Positions 1-9,137 of a DNA stretch of 64,000 nt are shown one piece after another. The stretch spans positions 124,001-188,000 of the forward strand of contig NZ_AKKU01000017.1 of NCBI RefSeq assembly GCF_000272005.1, read 5' to 3'. The translations under genes were made by a program, and so were the position numbers. The stretch's first letter is position 1. Each line of letters starts with the position of its first letter. A model generated the notes under the pieces. It was not told where the DNA came from. It made no database searches and saw nothing but the letters and a program-made list of their open reading frames with translations. This DNA comes from Alishewanella agri BL06 (GTDB lineage Bacteria; Pseudomonadota; Gammaproteobacteria; Enterobacterales; Alteromonadaceae).

Positions 1-1516
1 CCACCTGATACAGGAAGTCCTGGGTAAAGTGTGGGTTACCAAAGAATAGCCAGTTTTTACCGCTGGCGGCACGGGCATCCCGCTCTTGTAAAAAGGCGCG
101 GAACGGCGCAATGCCGGTGCCCGGGCCAATCATAATTACCGGGGTGTCATCATTTTCCGGCAAGCGGAAGTTGTTATTGGTTTCAACAAACACCTTAATG
201 CTGCCACCCTCTGCTAACCGCTCGGCTAAAAAGCCGGAAGCGCCACCCAGATGCGGTTTGCCATAGGCTTCATAACGCACCACACCCACCGTTAAATGCA
301 CTTCGTCCTCTACCTCGGCCTGTGAGGACGCAATAGAATATAAGCGTGGCTGCTGCTTACGTAGCGCATCCACCAGTTGCTGCGCGCTAATCAGCGCCGG
401 ATGTTCACGTACGATATCGATAATCTGCCGCTCGCTCAGATAGCTGCGTAGCGCGGTTTTATCGGCCACTAAAGCTTGTAACGCGGCGCTGCCGCTGGCT
501 TTGGCATACTTATCGACGAAGGCGGGATAGGACTGGGTTAGCTCCAGCTGTTCAGTCAGGACATCACTAATGGTCAGACGCTCTGTACCCAGTAATACCG
601 GGGTAGTAGCGGCAATGCCAGTGAGCAGTAAGAGCTCTTTTACCAGCTGTGGGTCATTACTGAAATAAACACCCAGGGCGTCACCCGGCTGATAACGCAG
701 CCCGGAGCCCGCCAGCGAAATCTCAATATGCCGCACATCTTTGCTCGAATCACGGCCAGTGATCTTCTGATTGGTATACAGCTCAGCGCTAAACGGCTGT
801 TGTTTACTGTAACTGCTCTCTGCCGCCGCCGTTTGGCTGACACCCGGCCAGCTAATAACATCAGCCGTTGCCGCCGGCGCCTGCGCAAATTCCGGCTCTA
901 AGGTAGTGATTAGCTGCTGCTGCCAGTTTGCGGCGGCAGTGCCGTAGTCGACATCCAGATCGGCCCGGGCAATAATAGCTTTGCCGCCTAATTCGGCGAG
1001 GCGCTGATCAAAATCCTGTGCTGTTTTGCAGAAAAATTCATAGCTGGTATCGCCTAAGCCCAATACCGCATAACGCAGCTCTGGCAGCTGTGGCGCTTTT
1101 TTACTAAACAGGAAGTTATAAAAGCTGATGGCATTTTCCGGCGGCTCTCCCTCACCATAGGTCGAGGTGACAATCACTAAAAAGCGCTCATTTTTCAGAT
1201 TAGCCGCTTTATATTCGGCCAGGTCCTGCACCTTAACCGTAAAGCCTTTGCCACTGGCGGCCTTGCCCAGATCTTGCGCAACATGCTTGGCATTGCCGGT
1301 TTGTGAACCATATAGCACTGTTAAAGTCGCGGCAGGTGCCGCTACCGCCGAAGGAGCAACTGCCACACTCTGACCGGCCAATTGGGCACTGGCCGCCAGA
1401 TAGCCACTAACCCAGGCTTGCTGGATCGGATTAAGCTGGCTTACCAGCCCCTGTAATTGTTTTACCTGCTGTTCAGACAGCGGGCTGGCCTGAGCGACCA
1501 GTGACGATAACAGCAT
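1..1516 (-). CDS. cysJ: Sulfite reductase [NADPH] flavoprotein alpha-component, C-terminus cut by window edge
   Basis: Reverse-strand reading frame running off the left window edge, about 505 of roughly 600 residues present. It carries electrons from NADPH through FAD and FMN to the CysI haemoprotein for reduction of sulfite to sulfide in cysteine synthesis. Visible in order: an N-terminal leader ending AWVSGYLA as in E. coli CysJ; the flavodoxin phosphate loop YGSQTGNA and STYGEGEPP; the FAD-binding RLYSIASS; and the NADPH-binding GPGTGIAPFRAFLQERD near the edge. The ATG at 1516 is preceded by AGGG about nine bases upstream. cysI would be expected beyond the window. A CysB-like site and a promoter lie directly upstream. 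Identity is secure; the last ~95 residues are not seen. Confidence 0.95.
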   Translation of the reverse strand, partial: MLLSSLVAQASPLSEQQVKQLQGLVSQLNPIQQAWVSGYLAASAQLAGQSVAVAPSAVAAPAATLTVLYGSQTGNAKHVAQDLGKAASGKGFTVKVQDLAEYKAANLKNERFLVIVTSTYGEGEPPENAISFYNFLFSKKAPQLPELRYAVLGLGDTSYEFFCKTAQDFDQRLAELGGKAIIARADLDVDYGTAAANWQQQLITTLEPEFAQAPAATADVISWPGVSQTAAAESSYSKQQPFSAELYTNQKITGRDSSKDVRHIEISLAGSGLRYQPGDALGVYFSNDPQLVKELLLLTGIAATTPVLLGTERLTISDVLTEQLELTQSYPAFVDKYAKASGSAALQALVADKTALRSYLSERQIIDIVREHPALISAQQLVDALRKQQPRLYSIASSQAEVEDEVHLTVGVVRYEAYGKPHLGGASGFLAERLAEGGSIKVFVETNNNFRLPENDDTPVIMIGPGTGIAPFRAFLQERDARAASGKNWLFFGNPHFTQDFLYQV

Positions 1517-1546
1517 AACAAACCCTGCTTAAATTAATTACCCACA

Positions 1547-1613
1547 TTTTAGCCATCCAGATGACTACTGGTAAAAGAATGGATCTCTCTTGGTTATTCC
1601 AGAAAGGAATTAA
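1547..1613 (-). promoter_or_regulatory. Candidate cysJ promoter with CysB-like inverted repeat
   Basis: On the minus strand a -10 TAAAAT (1552-1547) and -35 TTTACC (1575-1570) are spaced by 17 bp. Just upstream of the -35, positions 1594-1612 hold the inverted repeat TTATTCC-N5-GGAATTA. This resembles the TTATTCC/GGAATAA half-sites described for CysB activation sites, and its position immediately upstream of the -35 is where an activator would sit. The assignment is inference from one site. Confidence 0.4.
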
Positions 1614-1813
1614 AAACTCAGGCGGCCTGAATAAGTTCTTTCTAAAGACAGTAACAACCACTTAGTCAAACTCACTACTTTTTAGCAAATCCAACAATAA
1701 ACTTCCTAAGCCCGTCACTAATAAAATAATTTTATTGTTTAAAATCAGCGTATTAATAGTTGGCATTCACTTTGCTCTGCTAACAGGGTCAAATCAGCAA
1801 GAAGGATAAAATA

Positions 1814-2596
1814 ATGAAAGCATTACTGTTAACTGCCGCTGTTACTATCTCTAACCCGGCGGTAGCTGAGCAAAGCTGCCAGTTTCAACTTGAACACGAT
1901 TTACTGATCTCACCCACCCAACTGGTTTTGCAACAACAACAGCAGCCTCTGTGGCGTATTGACCCACAAGGCCGGCTTTGGTTAGCAGACAAAGAGCAAA
2001 CAACGGATGCCGAAAGCCGGGCGCTGTTACAGCAATATCAGGCTGGCATTCGCCAGCAAGCTAACTCTACGGTGGAGTTAGTGACGGATGCCATGCTGTT
2101 GGCGAGTACTGCGGTAGGGCAGGTATTAACTGAACTGACCGGAAAATCATTGCAAGACCATCCGGCGCTGCAGCAGGTGATGGCAAAAATTCAGCTCAGT
2201 ACCGACAATATTATTATCCGTAATGGCGATACGCTGGAGTTACGTGGCAGCCAGATGTCGACACTGGATCAGGCTTTTGGTCCGGAGTTTGATGCAGCAA
2301 TTGAAAACCTGGTCGAGGAAAGCATGGGCAATATTATGCTGCAAATTGGTAAAGCCATGGTCAATGGTCAGGGCAACTTCGAGCAGCGGATGGAAGCCTT
2401 TGGCCAACGCATGGAAAAATTTGGCGAGCAGTTAGAGCAAAATATGCAGCAAAAAGCCAGTGTGCTGGAGCAGCGCGGTGAAGCCATGTGCCAGCAGGTA
2501 GAGCAACTGGATCAACTGGAAAGTCAAATTCAACAACGTTTGCCGGTGATGCAAGATTTTGATTTGTTTAACACTCAGAAAACGGCAAAAAATTAA
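1814..2596 (+). CDS. DUF2884 (YggN-like) periplasmic protein
   Basis: A 260-residue protein with a short hydrophobic N-terminus ending NPAVAEQ, consistent with a cleaved signal peptide, then a glutamine-rich body. Sequence character and length match the DUF2884/YggN family of unknown function. The C-terminal half (about residues 185-245) is a charged, Gln/Glu-rich probable coiled coil. The start is supported by AAGGA about eight bases before the ATG. It stands alone, divergent from cysJ, and is closed by a terminator hairpin. No catalytic motif is visible and the cellular role is unknown. Confidence 0.75.
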   Translation: MKALLLTAAVTISNPAVAEQSCQFQLEHDLLISPTQLVLQQQQQPLWRIDPQGRLWLADKEQTTDAESRALLQQYQAGIRQQANSTVELVTDAMLLASTAVGQVLTELTGKSLQDHPALQQVMAKIQLSTDNIIIRNGDTLELRGSQMSTLDQAFGPEFDAAIENLVEESMGNIMLQIGKAMVNGQGNFEQRMEAFGQRMEKFGEQLEQNMQQKASVLEQRGEAMCQQVEQLDQLESQIQQRLPVMQDFDLFNTQKTAKN

Positions 2597-2619
2597 CACC
2601 CATTCCTAACCACGGCCTT

Positions 2620-2654
2620 GGCGTACTGCATCGCATGACAGTACGCCCTTTTTT
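2620..2654 (+). terminator. Rho-independent terminator after the DUF2884 gene
   Basis: Perfect 9-bp stem GGCGTACTG / CAGTACGCC followed by a run of six T. Confidence 0.85.
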
Positions 2655-2722
2655 ATTGTGCGACTGGTACTTTTTTACAAAGCGAGGTAGCCTGCAACAG
2701 TTAAGCTGAAAAAGGAGTGGTT

Positions 2723-3070
2723 ATGACAATCCAACGTATTGATCCGACAGTGCGTTATTCAGAAGCCGTGATCGCCAATGGGCTGATCTTTTGTGCCGGC
2801 ATGGTACCTGATACAGATGCTACCGATATTAGCCAGCAAACCCAAAATGTGCTGTCTCAGGTGGATGCCTTACTGGAGCGCTGTTTTAGTGACAGCAAAA
2901 AACTGGTCGACGTGACTATTTTTCTGGCCGATATGGCCGACTATGCCGCGATGAATCAGGTGTGGGATGCCTGGCTGCCCGTCGGTGCCGCGCCTGCCCG
3001 CACCACAGTAGCAGCGAAACTGGCCGATCCGCATTGGAAAGTCGAAATTAAAGTCGTCGCTGCCCAGTGA
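2723..3070 (+). CDS. RidA-family (YjgF/YER057c/UK114) protein
   Basis: A 115-residue single-domain protein of the RidA family, whose best-known members hydrolyse reactive enamine/imine intermediates made by PLP enzymes. Family features visible: ANGLIFCAGMVP near the N-terminus, the NVLSQVDALLE helix, and a PARTTVAAKLADP segment carrying the conserved arginine. I start it at ATG 2723, because AAAGGAG lies five bases upstream; a GTG two codons earlier overlaps that ribosome-binding site. It stands between terminators and a peptidase gene without an obvious operon partner. Which RidA subgroup it belongs to, and so its exact substrate, cannot be fixed by eye. Confidence 0.85.
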   Translation: MTIQRIDPTVRYSEAVIANGLIFCAGMVPDTDATDISQQTQNVLSQVDALLERCFSDSKKLVDVTIFLADMADYAAMNQVWDAWLPVGAAPARTTVAAKLADPHWKVEIKVVAAQ

Positions 3071-3186
3071 GGTCTAGTCGAAAAATGACGGCTTTGCCGG
3101 TCATTATCCGTATGATGTTTGCATTCAATGACACGGTAGCCACCACCGCTGCCGTGCGGCTCTCTTAGATATAACGGGAAACACAG

Positions 3187-4254
3187 ATGGTGCTACTGAA
3201 AAAACTACGCTGGCCACTGGCCCTTGTAGTTATTGCTACCCTGGCTTACTACGGCCTGAAACCCTACTGGCTAACACAGTTAACCCAGCAGGAAAGTGCC
3301 AGAATTATCACGCTGAAGCAACAGGCCGTACCGGCAGCACCACTGCAACGCCTTGATGCTGAAAGAATGATGGCCGACCTGAGTTGGTTAGCGGCAGCTG
3401 AGCGGCAAGGGCGGGCTCCCGGTACTGCCGGTGGTATTGCCGCCAGACTCTGGATTGCCGAACAATTTGCGACTATCGGTTTAGCTCCCGCCGGCAGCGA
3501 GGGTTATCTGCACCCCTATAGCGTAACCGAGCATTTTTCGTTACGCCGCTGGTTCAGGGGTAAAAACGCGGTGATCCCCGGCGTAGCAGATGCGGCCAAC
3601 GTACTGGGACTGTTAGCTGGTACTGAACCGGGTTTAAAGCCACTGATTATCACCGCCCACTATGATCACCTCGGCATGCACGGCGATACCATCTTCTATG
3701 GCGCCGACGATAATGCCTCTGGCGTCGCCGCCATGTTAGAACTGGCACGTTACCTTAAGCAACAGCCACTGCGTCACTCTGTGCTGTTTGTCGCGTTAGA
3801 TAGCGAAGAAAAAGGCTTACAAGGCGCAGTAGCGCTGTTTCGCACCGGCCTGTTTGATGCTGACCAACTGCGCTTTAATATCAATATTGATATGCTAAGC
3901 CGTGATACAGAGCAGCAGCTATTTGCGGTTGGTAGTTATCATCATCCATGGTTACAGCCTCTGCTACAGCAAGTGCAACAACAGAGTGCGGTCAAGCTGA
4001 TTGCGGCCCACGACCGACCTTGGTACAAAGCTGGGCATACTCAGGATTGGACACTTAGCTCGGATCACGGTGTCTTTCACCAACAGGGTATCCCTTTTAT
4101 CTATTTTGGGGTGGCGGATCACGCGGACTACCATACCCCGAGAGACACGGCTGATAAGGTGGATGTGGCGTTTTATCATCAGGTGGTGGAAACCGTGCTG
4201 AACTTTTTACAGGTTCTGGATCAACAGCTAGCCGAAAAAGATCGGCTTAATTAA
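3187..4254 (+). CDS. M28-family zinc aminopeptidase, membrane-anchored or secreted
   Basis: A 355-residue protein with one N-terminal hydrophobic helix (about residues 8-24) without a clear cleavage site, so probably exported and anchored. The peptidase domain shows M28 co-catalytic zinc ligands: TAHYDHLGMHG (His, about residue 158), YGADDNASGVAAM (Asp), DSEEKGLQGA (catalytic Glu and Glu ligand), INIDMLSRD (Asp) and ADHADYHTPRDTADKV (His). M28 enzymes remove N-terminal residues from peptides. The gene converges on the next metalloprotease gene and shares the palindrome TTAATTAA with it as mutual stop codons. Substrate preference is not predictable. Confidence 0.88.
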   Translation: MVLLKKLRWPLALVVIATLAYYGLKPYWLTQLTQQESARIITLKQQAVPAAPLQRLDAERMMADLSWLAAAERQGRAPGTAGGIAARLWIAEQFATIGLAPAGSEGYLHPYSVTEHFSLRRWFRGKNAVIPGVADAANVLGLLAGTEPGLKPLIITAHYDHLGMHGDTIFYGADDNASGVAAMLELARYLKQQPLRHSVLFVALDSEEKGLQGAVALFRTGLFDADQLRFNINIDMLSRDTEQQLFAVGSYHHPWLQPLLQQVQQQSAVKLIAAHDRPWYKAGHTQDWTLSSDHGVFHQQGIPFIYFGVADHADYHTPRDTADKVDVAFYHQVVETVLNFLQVLDQQLAEKDRLN

Positions 4255-5116
4255 CACAATATTGCTGCCATAACTTAAAATCGGTGGTGGTCAGCCATTG
4301 CTGACCGCCATGTAATTGAGCATGCATTACCGCCGCCGGATCGTCACTGTGTGGTAAGCCCAGCGCATGGCCAAACTCGTGTTGTAGCGTAACCAGTAAA
4401 TCCTGTTGGTCCGCGAAAGCATAGATCACCATCTGGCGCTGCGCCTGTCGGATACTCATCACACCAAGCTCGTGGCTGCCGATCACTTGCTGCTGCGGTA
4501 GCAAATTATTGCGTTGGGTCACCATTTGCTGCAAACGCTGTTGCTCGGCGTTCAGCTCATCCGCCTGCTGCATCAGCACTCTTTGTTCTTCTTCCAGGAG
4601 CCGCCACTGTCGCTGCAGAGCAGCCGGGAGAGTTCGTGCTCCTTGTTGCTCCAGAGTTTGTAACTGTTGTTGATACTCCTGCTGCAACTGCTGTACCCGG
4701 CTGTTTTGTTGCTGCACCTGTACTAACTGGCGCTGATACTGCCGCTGCAGCACCTCCAGATGTTCGTCATAGCGCTGCACATTACGCTGTAACAGCAAAC
4801 GTTGCGCTAATTGCTGCTGCCGCTCATCGTACTGAAAGTGGATTGGAAAGCCTTGCGCGGCGTCATAAGTAAACAGTTGTTGGCCAGTAATCCGGTTCCA
4901 TTGCTCAGCCGCTTCGGTGATCAATGCCAACGCCTGAGCTTCCGACAACCGGAAGGCCGGATCCAGCGTTGCCAGACGCCAGGCAACCGGCGTCTGACAC
5001 AAAGACCCGTTAACTGCTGACCTGGTGGTAGATTGCTGTTCCCGGTGACTAAAACTACTCCAAAGCAACCAGGCCAATCCCAACCAAAACACTAAACGGA
5101 AAAGCGTTCTGAGCAT
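4247..5116 (-). CDS. Matrixin-like zinc metalloprotease with long Gln-rich coiled-coil insertion
   Basis: About 289 residues from the ATG at 5116. An N-terminal membrane anchor (LVFWLGLAWLLWSS) is followed by a short domain (AQALALITEAAEQWNRITGQ, typical of the first helix of matrixin-type domains). A very Gln/Leu/Arg-rich coiled coil of about 120 residues follows. The zinc site HEFGHALGLPHSDD comes next, fitting HExxHxxGxxH, with a likely Met-turn at AVMHAQ. The coiled coil thus appears inserted between the first strand/helix and the catalytic helix. The ribosome-binding site is weak, so the start is uncertain; an upstream frame to 5200 looks non-coding. It may be periplasmic and tethered to the inner membrane. 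Substrate unknown. Confidence 0.75.
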   Translation of the reverse strand: MLRTLFRLVFWLGLAWLLWSSFSHREQQSTTRSAVNGSLCQTPVAWRLATLDPAFRLSEAQALALITEAAEQWNRITGQQLFTYDAAQGFPIHFQYDERQQQLAQRLLLQRNVQRYDEHLEVLQRQYQRQLVQVQQQNSRVQQLQQEYQQQLQTLEQQGARTLPAALQRQWRLLEEEQRVLMQQADELNAEQQRLQQMVTQRNNLLPQQQVIGSHELGVMSIRQAQRQMVIYAFADQQDLLVTLQHEFGHALGLPHSDDPAAVMHAQLHGGQQWLTTTDFKLWQQYCVN

Positions 5117-5212
5117 AAATCTATTGTTCTTTGCCACAAGCAACTCATAACTTAGTGTGACATACACGGTTACAATTAGTTGTAAATTAACAGTTACCAA
5201 ATTAAATTTTTC

Positions 5213-5234
5213 ACACTACACTGTAGTGTAAAAT
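5213..5234 (+). promoter_or_regulatory. Perfect palindrome overlapping the nfeD-qmcA promoter
   Basis: ACACTACA-C-TGTAGTGT (5213-5229) is a perfect inverted repeat with 8-bp arms. Its right arm runs into a -10-like TAAAAT at 5229-5234, 12 bp before the nfeD ribosome-binding site. The position suggests an operator for a repressor of unknown identity. No good -35 is visible. Confidence 0.4.
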
Positions 5235-5257
5235 CAGCTCGTTAACAGGAGAGAACT

Positions 5258-5698
5258 TTGAGCGCTGCAATGATTTGGATCATTATTGGTGTGGTGCTAA
5301 TTCTCAGCGAATTATTAGCCACCAGTATTGTCGCTGTCTTTCTGGGATTGGCCGCTATCGTTGTCGGTATCTTACTGCAGCTCGGTTGGATTGAAGCCGC
5401 CAGTACCCAGTACAGTATCTTCGGTATCGTCAGTCTGGTACTGCTATTTACCGCCCGTGGCCGCTTTAAACGCTGGTTTGTTGGCTATACCGCCGACAAA
5501 GGCGAACATCCATCACGCTTTACCGAAGACATTGGCGACACTGTTACCGTGTTAGCCGACTTTCAGCACGGCCGTGGCCGGGTTGTATTAAACGGTGTGC
5601 AGTGGGATGCCCAATCCAGTGACCCGTTAAAAGCCGGCGATCTGGCGCGGGTCGTTGCTAATGAGGGTATTCATCTGACCGTTGTCAAAGTTCATTAA
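5258..5698 (+). CDS. NfeD-family inner-membrane protein, partner of QmcA
   Basis: A 146-residue protein with two or three N-terminal transmembrane segments (about residues 5-65) and a C-terminal soluble OB-fold-like domain (about 85-146), the arrangement of short NfeD proteins (E. coli YbbK/QmcA neighbour YbbJ type). I accept the TTG start: AGGAG ends six bases before it, and an internal ATG four codons later has poorer spacing. It sits 20 bp before qmcA in one operon. NfeD-SPFH pairs are widely conserved and are thought to act together in membrane quality control or microdomain organisation; that role is from family knowledge. Confidence 0.88.
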   Translation: MSAAMIWIIIGVVLILSELLATSIVAVFLGLAAIVVGILLQLGWIEAASTQYSIFGIVSLVLLFTARGRFKRWFVGYTADKGEHPSRFTEDIGDTVTVLADFQHGRGRVVLNGVQWDAQSSDPLKAGDLARVVANEGIHLTVVKVH

Positions 5699-5718
5699 CG
5701 AAAAAGGAATCGTAACTT

Positions 5719-6648
5719 ATGGAACAATTAGATATTCAAACCATTCTGACCTTCGGCTTTGCGCTGGCGGTGGTGATTACCATTTTCAAGTCGGCCCGGG
5801 TGGTCCCTCAACGGAGCAACTTTGTCATTGAGCGCCTCGGCAAGTACTCGCGCACCCTGGATTCCGGCTTTCATATTCTGATCCCGTTTATCGATAAAGT
5901 GGCTTATATCCAAACGCTGAAAGAAGAAGTGATCGACGTTAACCGTCAGACCTGTGTTACCCGGGATAACATTCAGGTCGGAATTGATGGCATTTTATAT
6001 CTACAGGTGATCGATCCGATGAAGGCCAGTTACGGCATCAATGATTATCGCTACGCCGCGGCACAGCTGGCTCAAACCACCATGCGTTCGGTGATTGGTC
6101 AAACTGACTTAGATAAAACCTTTGAAGAGCGGGCCAAAATCAACGAAGAAGTAGTACGGGCACTGGACGAAGCCGCCGGCCCCTGGGGTGTGAAAGTGTT
6201 ACGTTATGAAATTGCTGATATCGAACTGCCGATCAGCATTAAAGATGCGCTGGAACAGCAAATGCGCGCCGAGCGCGAGCGACGCGCAGCCATTGCCAAG
6301 TCAGAAGGTGAACGTCAGGCAATGATCAACGTCTCTGAAGGTCAGAAACAGGAAGTGATCAACCTGTCTGAAGCCGACAAACAGCGGCAAATTAACGAAG
6401 CTGAGGGCCGGGCACGGGAAATTGAACTGATTGCCGTCGCCACAGCAGAGGGTCTGCGTAAGATCGCCGAGGCGATTAACCAGCCAGGTGGTCAGGAAGC
6501 GGTTAGTCTGCGGGTAGCTGAGCAATACGTGAAAGAGTTTGGCAACCTGGCTAAAGCCAATAACACGATGATTGTACCAGCAGAGCTGGCGAATATCGGT
6601 GGCGCGGTAGCCGGTTTAACAGAAATCCTGAAATCTGTACAAAAATAA
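5719..6648 (+). CDS. qmcA: SPFH/band 7 membrane protein (QmcA-like paraslipin)
   Basis: A 309-residue protein with one N-terminal transmembrane helix (FGFALAVVITIFKSA) followed by the band 7 domain (VVPQRSNFVIERLGKYSRTLDSGFHI) and a long helical region with repeated EGERQAMINVSEGQKQE-type segments expected to oligomerise. E. coli QmcA has 305 residues. SPFH proteins build cage- or ring-like assemblies on the inner membrane and modulate proteases such as FtsH. AAGGAA lies about eight bases before the ATG. It is the second gene of the nfeD-qmcA operon and is closed by a terminator. Confidence 0.92.
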   Translation: MEQLDIQTILTFGFALAVVITIFKSARVVPQRSNFVIERLGKYSRTLDSGFHILIPFIDKVAYIQTLKEEVIDVNRQTCVTRDNIQVGIDGILYLQVIDPMKASYGINDYRYAAAQLAQTTMRSVIGQTDLDKTFEERAKINEEVVRALDEAAGPWGVKVLRYEIADIELPISIKDALEQQMRAERERRAAIAKSEGERQAMINVSEGQKQEVINLSEADKQRQINEAEGRAREIELIAVATAEGLRKIAEAINQPGGQEAVSLRVAEQYVKEFGNLAKANNTMIVPAELANIGGAVAGLTEILKSVQK

Positions 6649-6656
6649 ACAATTAA

Positions 6657-6685
6657 CTGCGCCGGCCAACACCGGCGCAGCTTTT
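6657..6685 (+). terminator. Terminator after qmcA
   Basis: Stem CTGCGCCGG / CCGGCGCAG (9 bp) with a 6-nt loop and a short T run. It lies between qmcA and the convergent ubiK, and the hairpin could serve the qmcA transcript. Confidence 0.75.
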
Positions 6686-6694
6686 AGGGTTGCA

Positions 6695-6982
6695 TTACTG
6701 CTGATCTGAGCTGGGTAACTCGTTTTGACGGAAGTCTTGGGTTTTTTCAGCCAATAATGCCGCCAATTGTTGCTCCATCACTTCAACTTTCTCACGGGTA
6801 CGCAATAGTACCTGACGCTGTACATCAAACTCTTCCCGACTAACAAAGTCTAAATCGGCCAGCTTAGCTTGCAATACCTGCTTAACCTTGCCTTCCAGCT
6901 CATCGGCAAACTGTTTGAGCTGTGGAGGAATAACAGCCCCAATCTGGCGGGCGATCTCTTCAATTTTTTTTGGATCCAGCAT
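6695..6982 (-). CDS. ubiK: Ubiquinone biosynthesis accessory factor UbiK
   Basis: A 95-residue protein, start MLDPKKIEEIARQI, matching the UbiK/YqiC (BMFP) family: a mostly helical N-terminal half and a C-terminal coiled coil (FVSREEFDVQRQVLLRTREKVEVMEQQLAAL). UbiK assists aerobic ubiquinone synthesis within the soluble Ubi complex, probably with UbiJ. GGAG lies about six bases before the ATG. It is divergent from rep. Family length is about 80-100 residues, so it is complete. Confidence 0.9.
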   Translation of the reverse strand: MLDPKKIEEIARQIGAVIPPQLKQFADELEGKVKQVLQAKLADLDFVSREEFDVQRQVLLRTREKVEVMEQQLAALLAEKTQDFRQNELPSSDQQ

Positions 6983-7099
6983 CTCGTTCTCCAGGGTTTT
7001 CGATGATGTTGGTCTATTCTACGGCCTAAATGGCAGAACGCGAATGAAATTTCTGGCGGCAGGCCTTACAATGCCAACCCGGAACGAAAGGCAGGTTAG

Positions 7100-9115
7100 A
7101 TGAAATTAAATCCACAGCAAGATGCAGCGGTAAAATTTATTGGCGGCCCCTGTCTGGTATTGGCAGGCGCTGGCAGCGGTAAAACCCGGGTCATTATCAA
7201 TAAAATCGCTTACCTGATTCAGGAGTGCGAGTTGCCGGCACGACATATCGCCGCCGTGACCTTCACCAATAAAGCCGCGCGTGAAATGCGGGAGCGGATT
7301 AACGCCCAATTGCCGAAAAGTGCCACCCGTGGCCTGACCATCTCGACCTTCCATACCCTGGGGCTGGAGATTCTGAAAAAAGAATATCGCCAGCTTGGTT
7401 ACAAAGCTAACTTCAGTTTGTTTGACGATCAGGATAGCTTTGCGCTGTTAAAAGAACTGACCGCTGGCGAGTATAACGGTGATAAAGAGCTGATCCGCAA
7501 GCTACAAAACCGGATCAGCAGCTGGAAAAACGACCTGACGCTACCCGAACTGGCGCTGCAACAAACGCAGGATGCTGAGACCATTAGCCTGGCGAATTAT
7601 TATCTGCAGTACAGTAAGATGCTAAAAGCCTGTAATGCCTTTGATTTTGATGATCTTATCCTGCTACCGACCCTGTTATTTCAGCATCAGACCGAAACCC
7701 GCGAACGCTGGCAGCAAAAAATCCGCTATTTGTTAGTCGACGAATATCAGGATACCAATACCAGTCAGTATGAACTGGTGAAATGGCTGGTTGGCGAGCG
7801 GCGCCGCTTTACCGTGGTGGGCGATGACGACCAGTCAATCTATTCCTGGCGCGGTGCCCGGCCGCAAAATCTGGTGCTGTTGAAAAAAGACTTTCCTGAG
7901 CTGCAGGTCATCAAGCTGGAACAAAACTACCGCTCCGCTGAACGCATTTTGAAAGCCGCGAATATTCTGATCGCCAATAACCCGCATGAATTCGAGAAAA
8001 AGCTGTTTAGCGTCAATGGCTATGGCGTACCACTTAAAGTACTGCCCTGCAAACATGAAGACGATGAAGCCGACAAGGTCGTAGCCGAAATTATCTCGCA
8101 CCGTTTTAGTAACCGCAGCCAATACCGAGATTATGCCATCCTCTATCGCGGCAACCATCAGGCGCGGGTATTTGAAAAGGCGCTGATGACTAACCGTATC
8201 CCCTACCGCATTTCCGGTGGCACCTCCTTTTTTGCCCGTAGCGAAATTAAGGATGTAATGGCTTATCTGCGCTTGCTGGTCAATCAGGATGACGATAACG
8301 CGCTATTGCGGATTATTAATGTGCCGCGGCGGGAAATCGGCCATGCCACGCTGGAGAAAATCGGTAATCTTGCTAATCAACTACAGATCAGCCTGTTCGC
8401 CGCCTGTTGTCACCCAGAGCTGGCACAGGTCTTACCGGCGCGTAGCCTGCAGACGGTAACGCGATTTGCTGACTGGATTAATCAGCTGGCAGATAATGCC
8501 CAGCGCGCTGAGGCCAGCGAAGCGATTCGCGATTTGATCCGGCAAAGCCATTACGAAGCCTGGCTATTTGAAACCAGCAACAGCCCGAAAGCGGCGGAAA
8601 TGGCGTTGAAAAATGTCAACGAGCTGTACCGTTGGATAGTCGAAATGCTGGAAGGCAAAGATGACGAGCCGGCGATGACTATTAACGAAGTCGTTAGTAA
8701 GCTTTGCTTACGCGATATGTTAGAGCGCCAGGAACAGGAAGATCAGGCCGATCAGGTGCAATTGTTAACCCTGCATGCTTCAAAAGGTTTGGAGTTTCCC
8801 TACGTGTTTATGGTTGGGATGGAAGAGGGTATTTTGCCGCACCAAACCAGTATCGATGAAGATAATGTCGAGGAAGAGCGCCGGCTGGCCTATGTTGGCA
8901 TTACCCGGGCGCAGCGTGAGTTGATCTTTACCTACGCCCGCGAACGCCGGCAATACGGTGAAACCATTAAGCCAGAGCCCAGCCGCTTTTTACAGGAGTT
9001 ACCGCAGGATGATTTGGAATGGCAAAAGCCGGAGCAGCCGAAAACGGCTGAGCAGCGCCAACAAACCGCCGCAGCGAATATTGCCCGCTTACGGCAATTA
9101 TTAAATAAAAACTAA
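7100..9115 (+). CDS. rep: ATP-dependent DNA helicase Rep
   Basis: A 671-residue UvrD/Rep-type superfamily 1A helicase, very close in length to E. coli Rep. It starts [31 protein letters not shown] (Q-motif and Walker A), then VDEYQDTN (motif II), [13 protein letters not shown] (motif III), QNYRS (IV) and the C-terminal [15 protein letters not shown] and [16 protein letters not shown] (V, VI). It unwinds DNA 3' to 5' and helps replication forks pass protein blocks. It is divergent from ubiK; a C-terminal Lys/Gln-rich tail is where Rep contacts DnaB in E. coli. Confidence 0.96.
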   Translation: MKLNPQQDAAVKFIGGPCLVLAGAGSGKTRVIINKIAYLIQECELPARHIAAVTFTNKAAREMRERINAQLPKSATRGLTISTFHTLGLEILKKEYRQLGYKANFSLFDDQDSFALLKELTAGEYNGDKELIRKLQNRISSWKNDLTLPELALQQTQDAETISLANYYLQYSKMLKACNAFDFDDLILLPTLLFQHQTETRERWQQKIRYLLVDEYQDTNTSQYELVKWLVGERRRFTVVGDDDQSIYSWRGARPQNLVLLKKDFPELQVIKLEQNYRSAERILKAANILIANNPHEFEKKLFSVNGYGVPLKVLPCKHEDDEADKVVAEIISHRFSNRSQYRDYAILYRGNHQARVFEKALMTNRIPYRISGGTSFFARSEIKDVMAYLRLLVNQDDDNALLRIINVPRREIGHATLEKIGNLANQLQISLFAACCHPELAQVLPARSLQTVTRFADWINQLADNAQRAEASEAIRDLIRQSHYEAWLFETSNSPKAAEMALKNVNELYRWIVEMLEGKDDEPAMTINEVVSKLCLRDMLERQEQEDQADQVQLLTLHASKGLEFPYVFMVGMEEGILPHQTSIDEDNVEEERRLAYVGITRAQRELIFTYARERRQYGETIKPEPSRFLQELPQDDLEWQKPEQPKTAEQRQQTAAANIARLRQLLNKN

Positions 9116-9137
9116 GTCGTTACCGGATGACCGGCAC

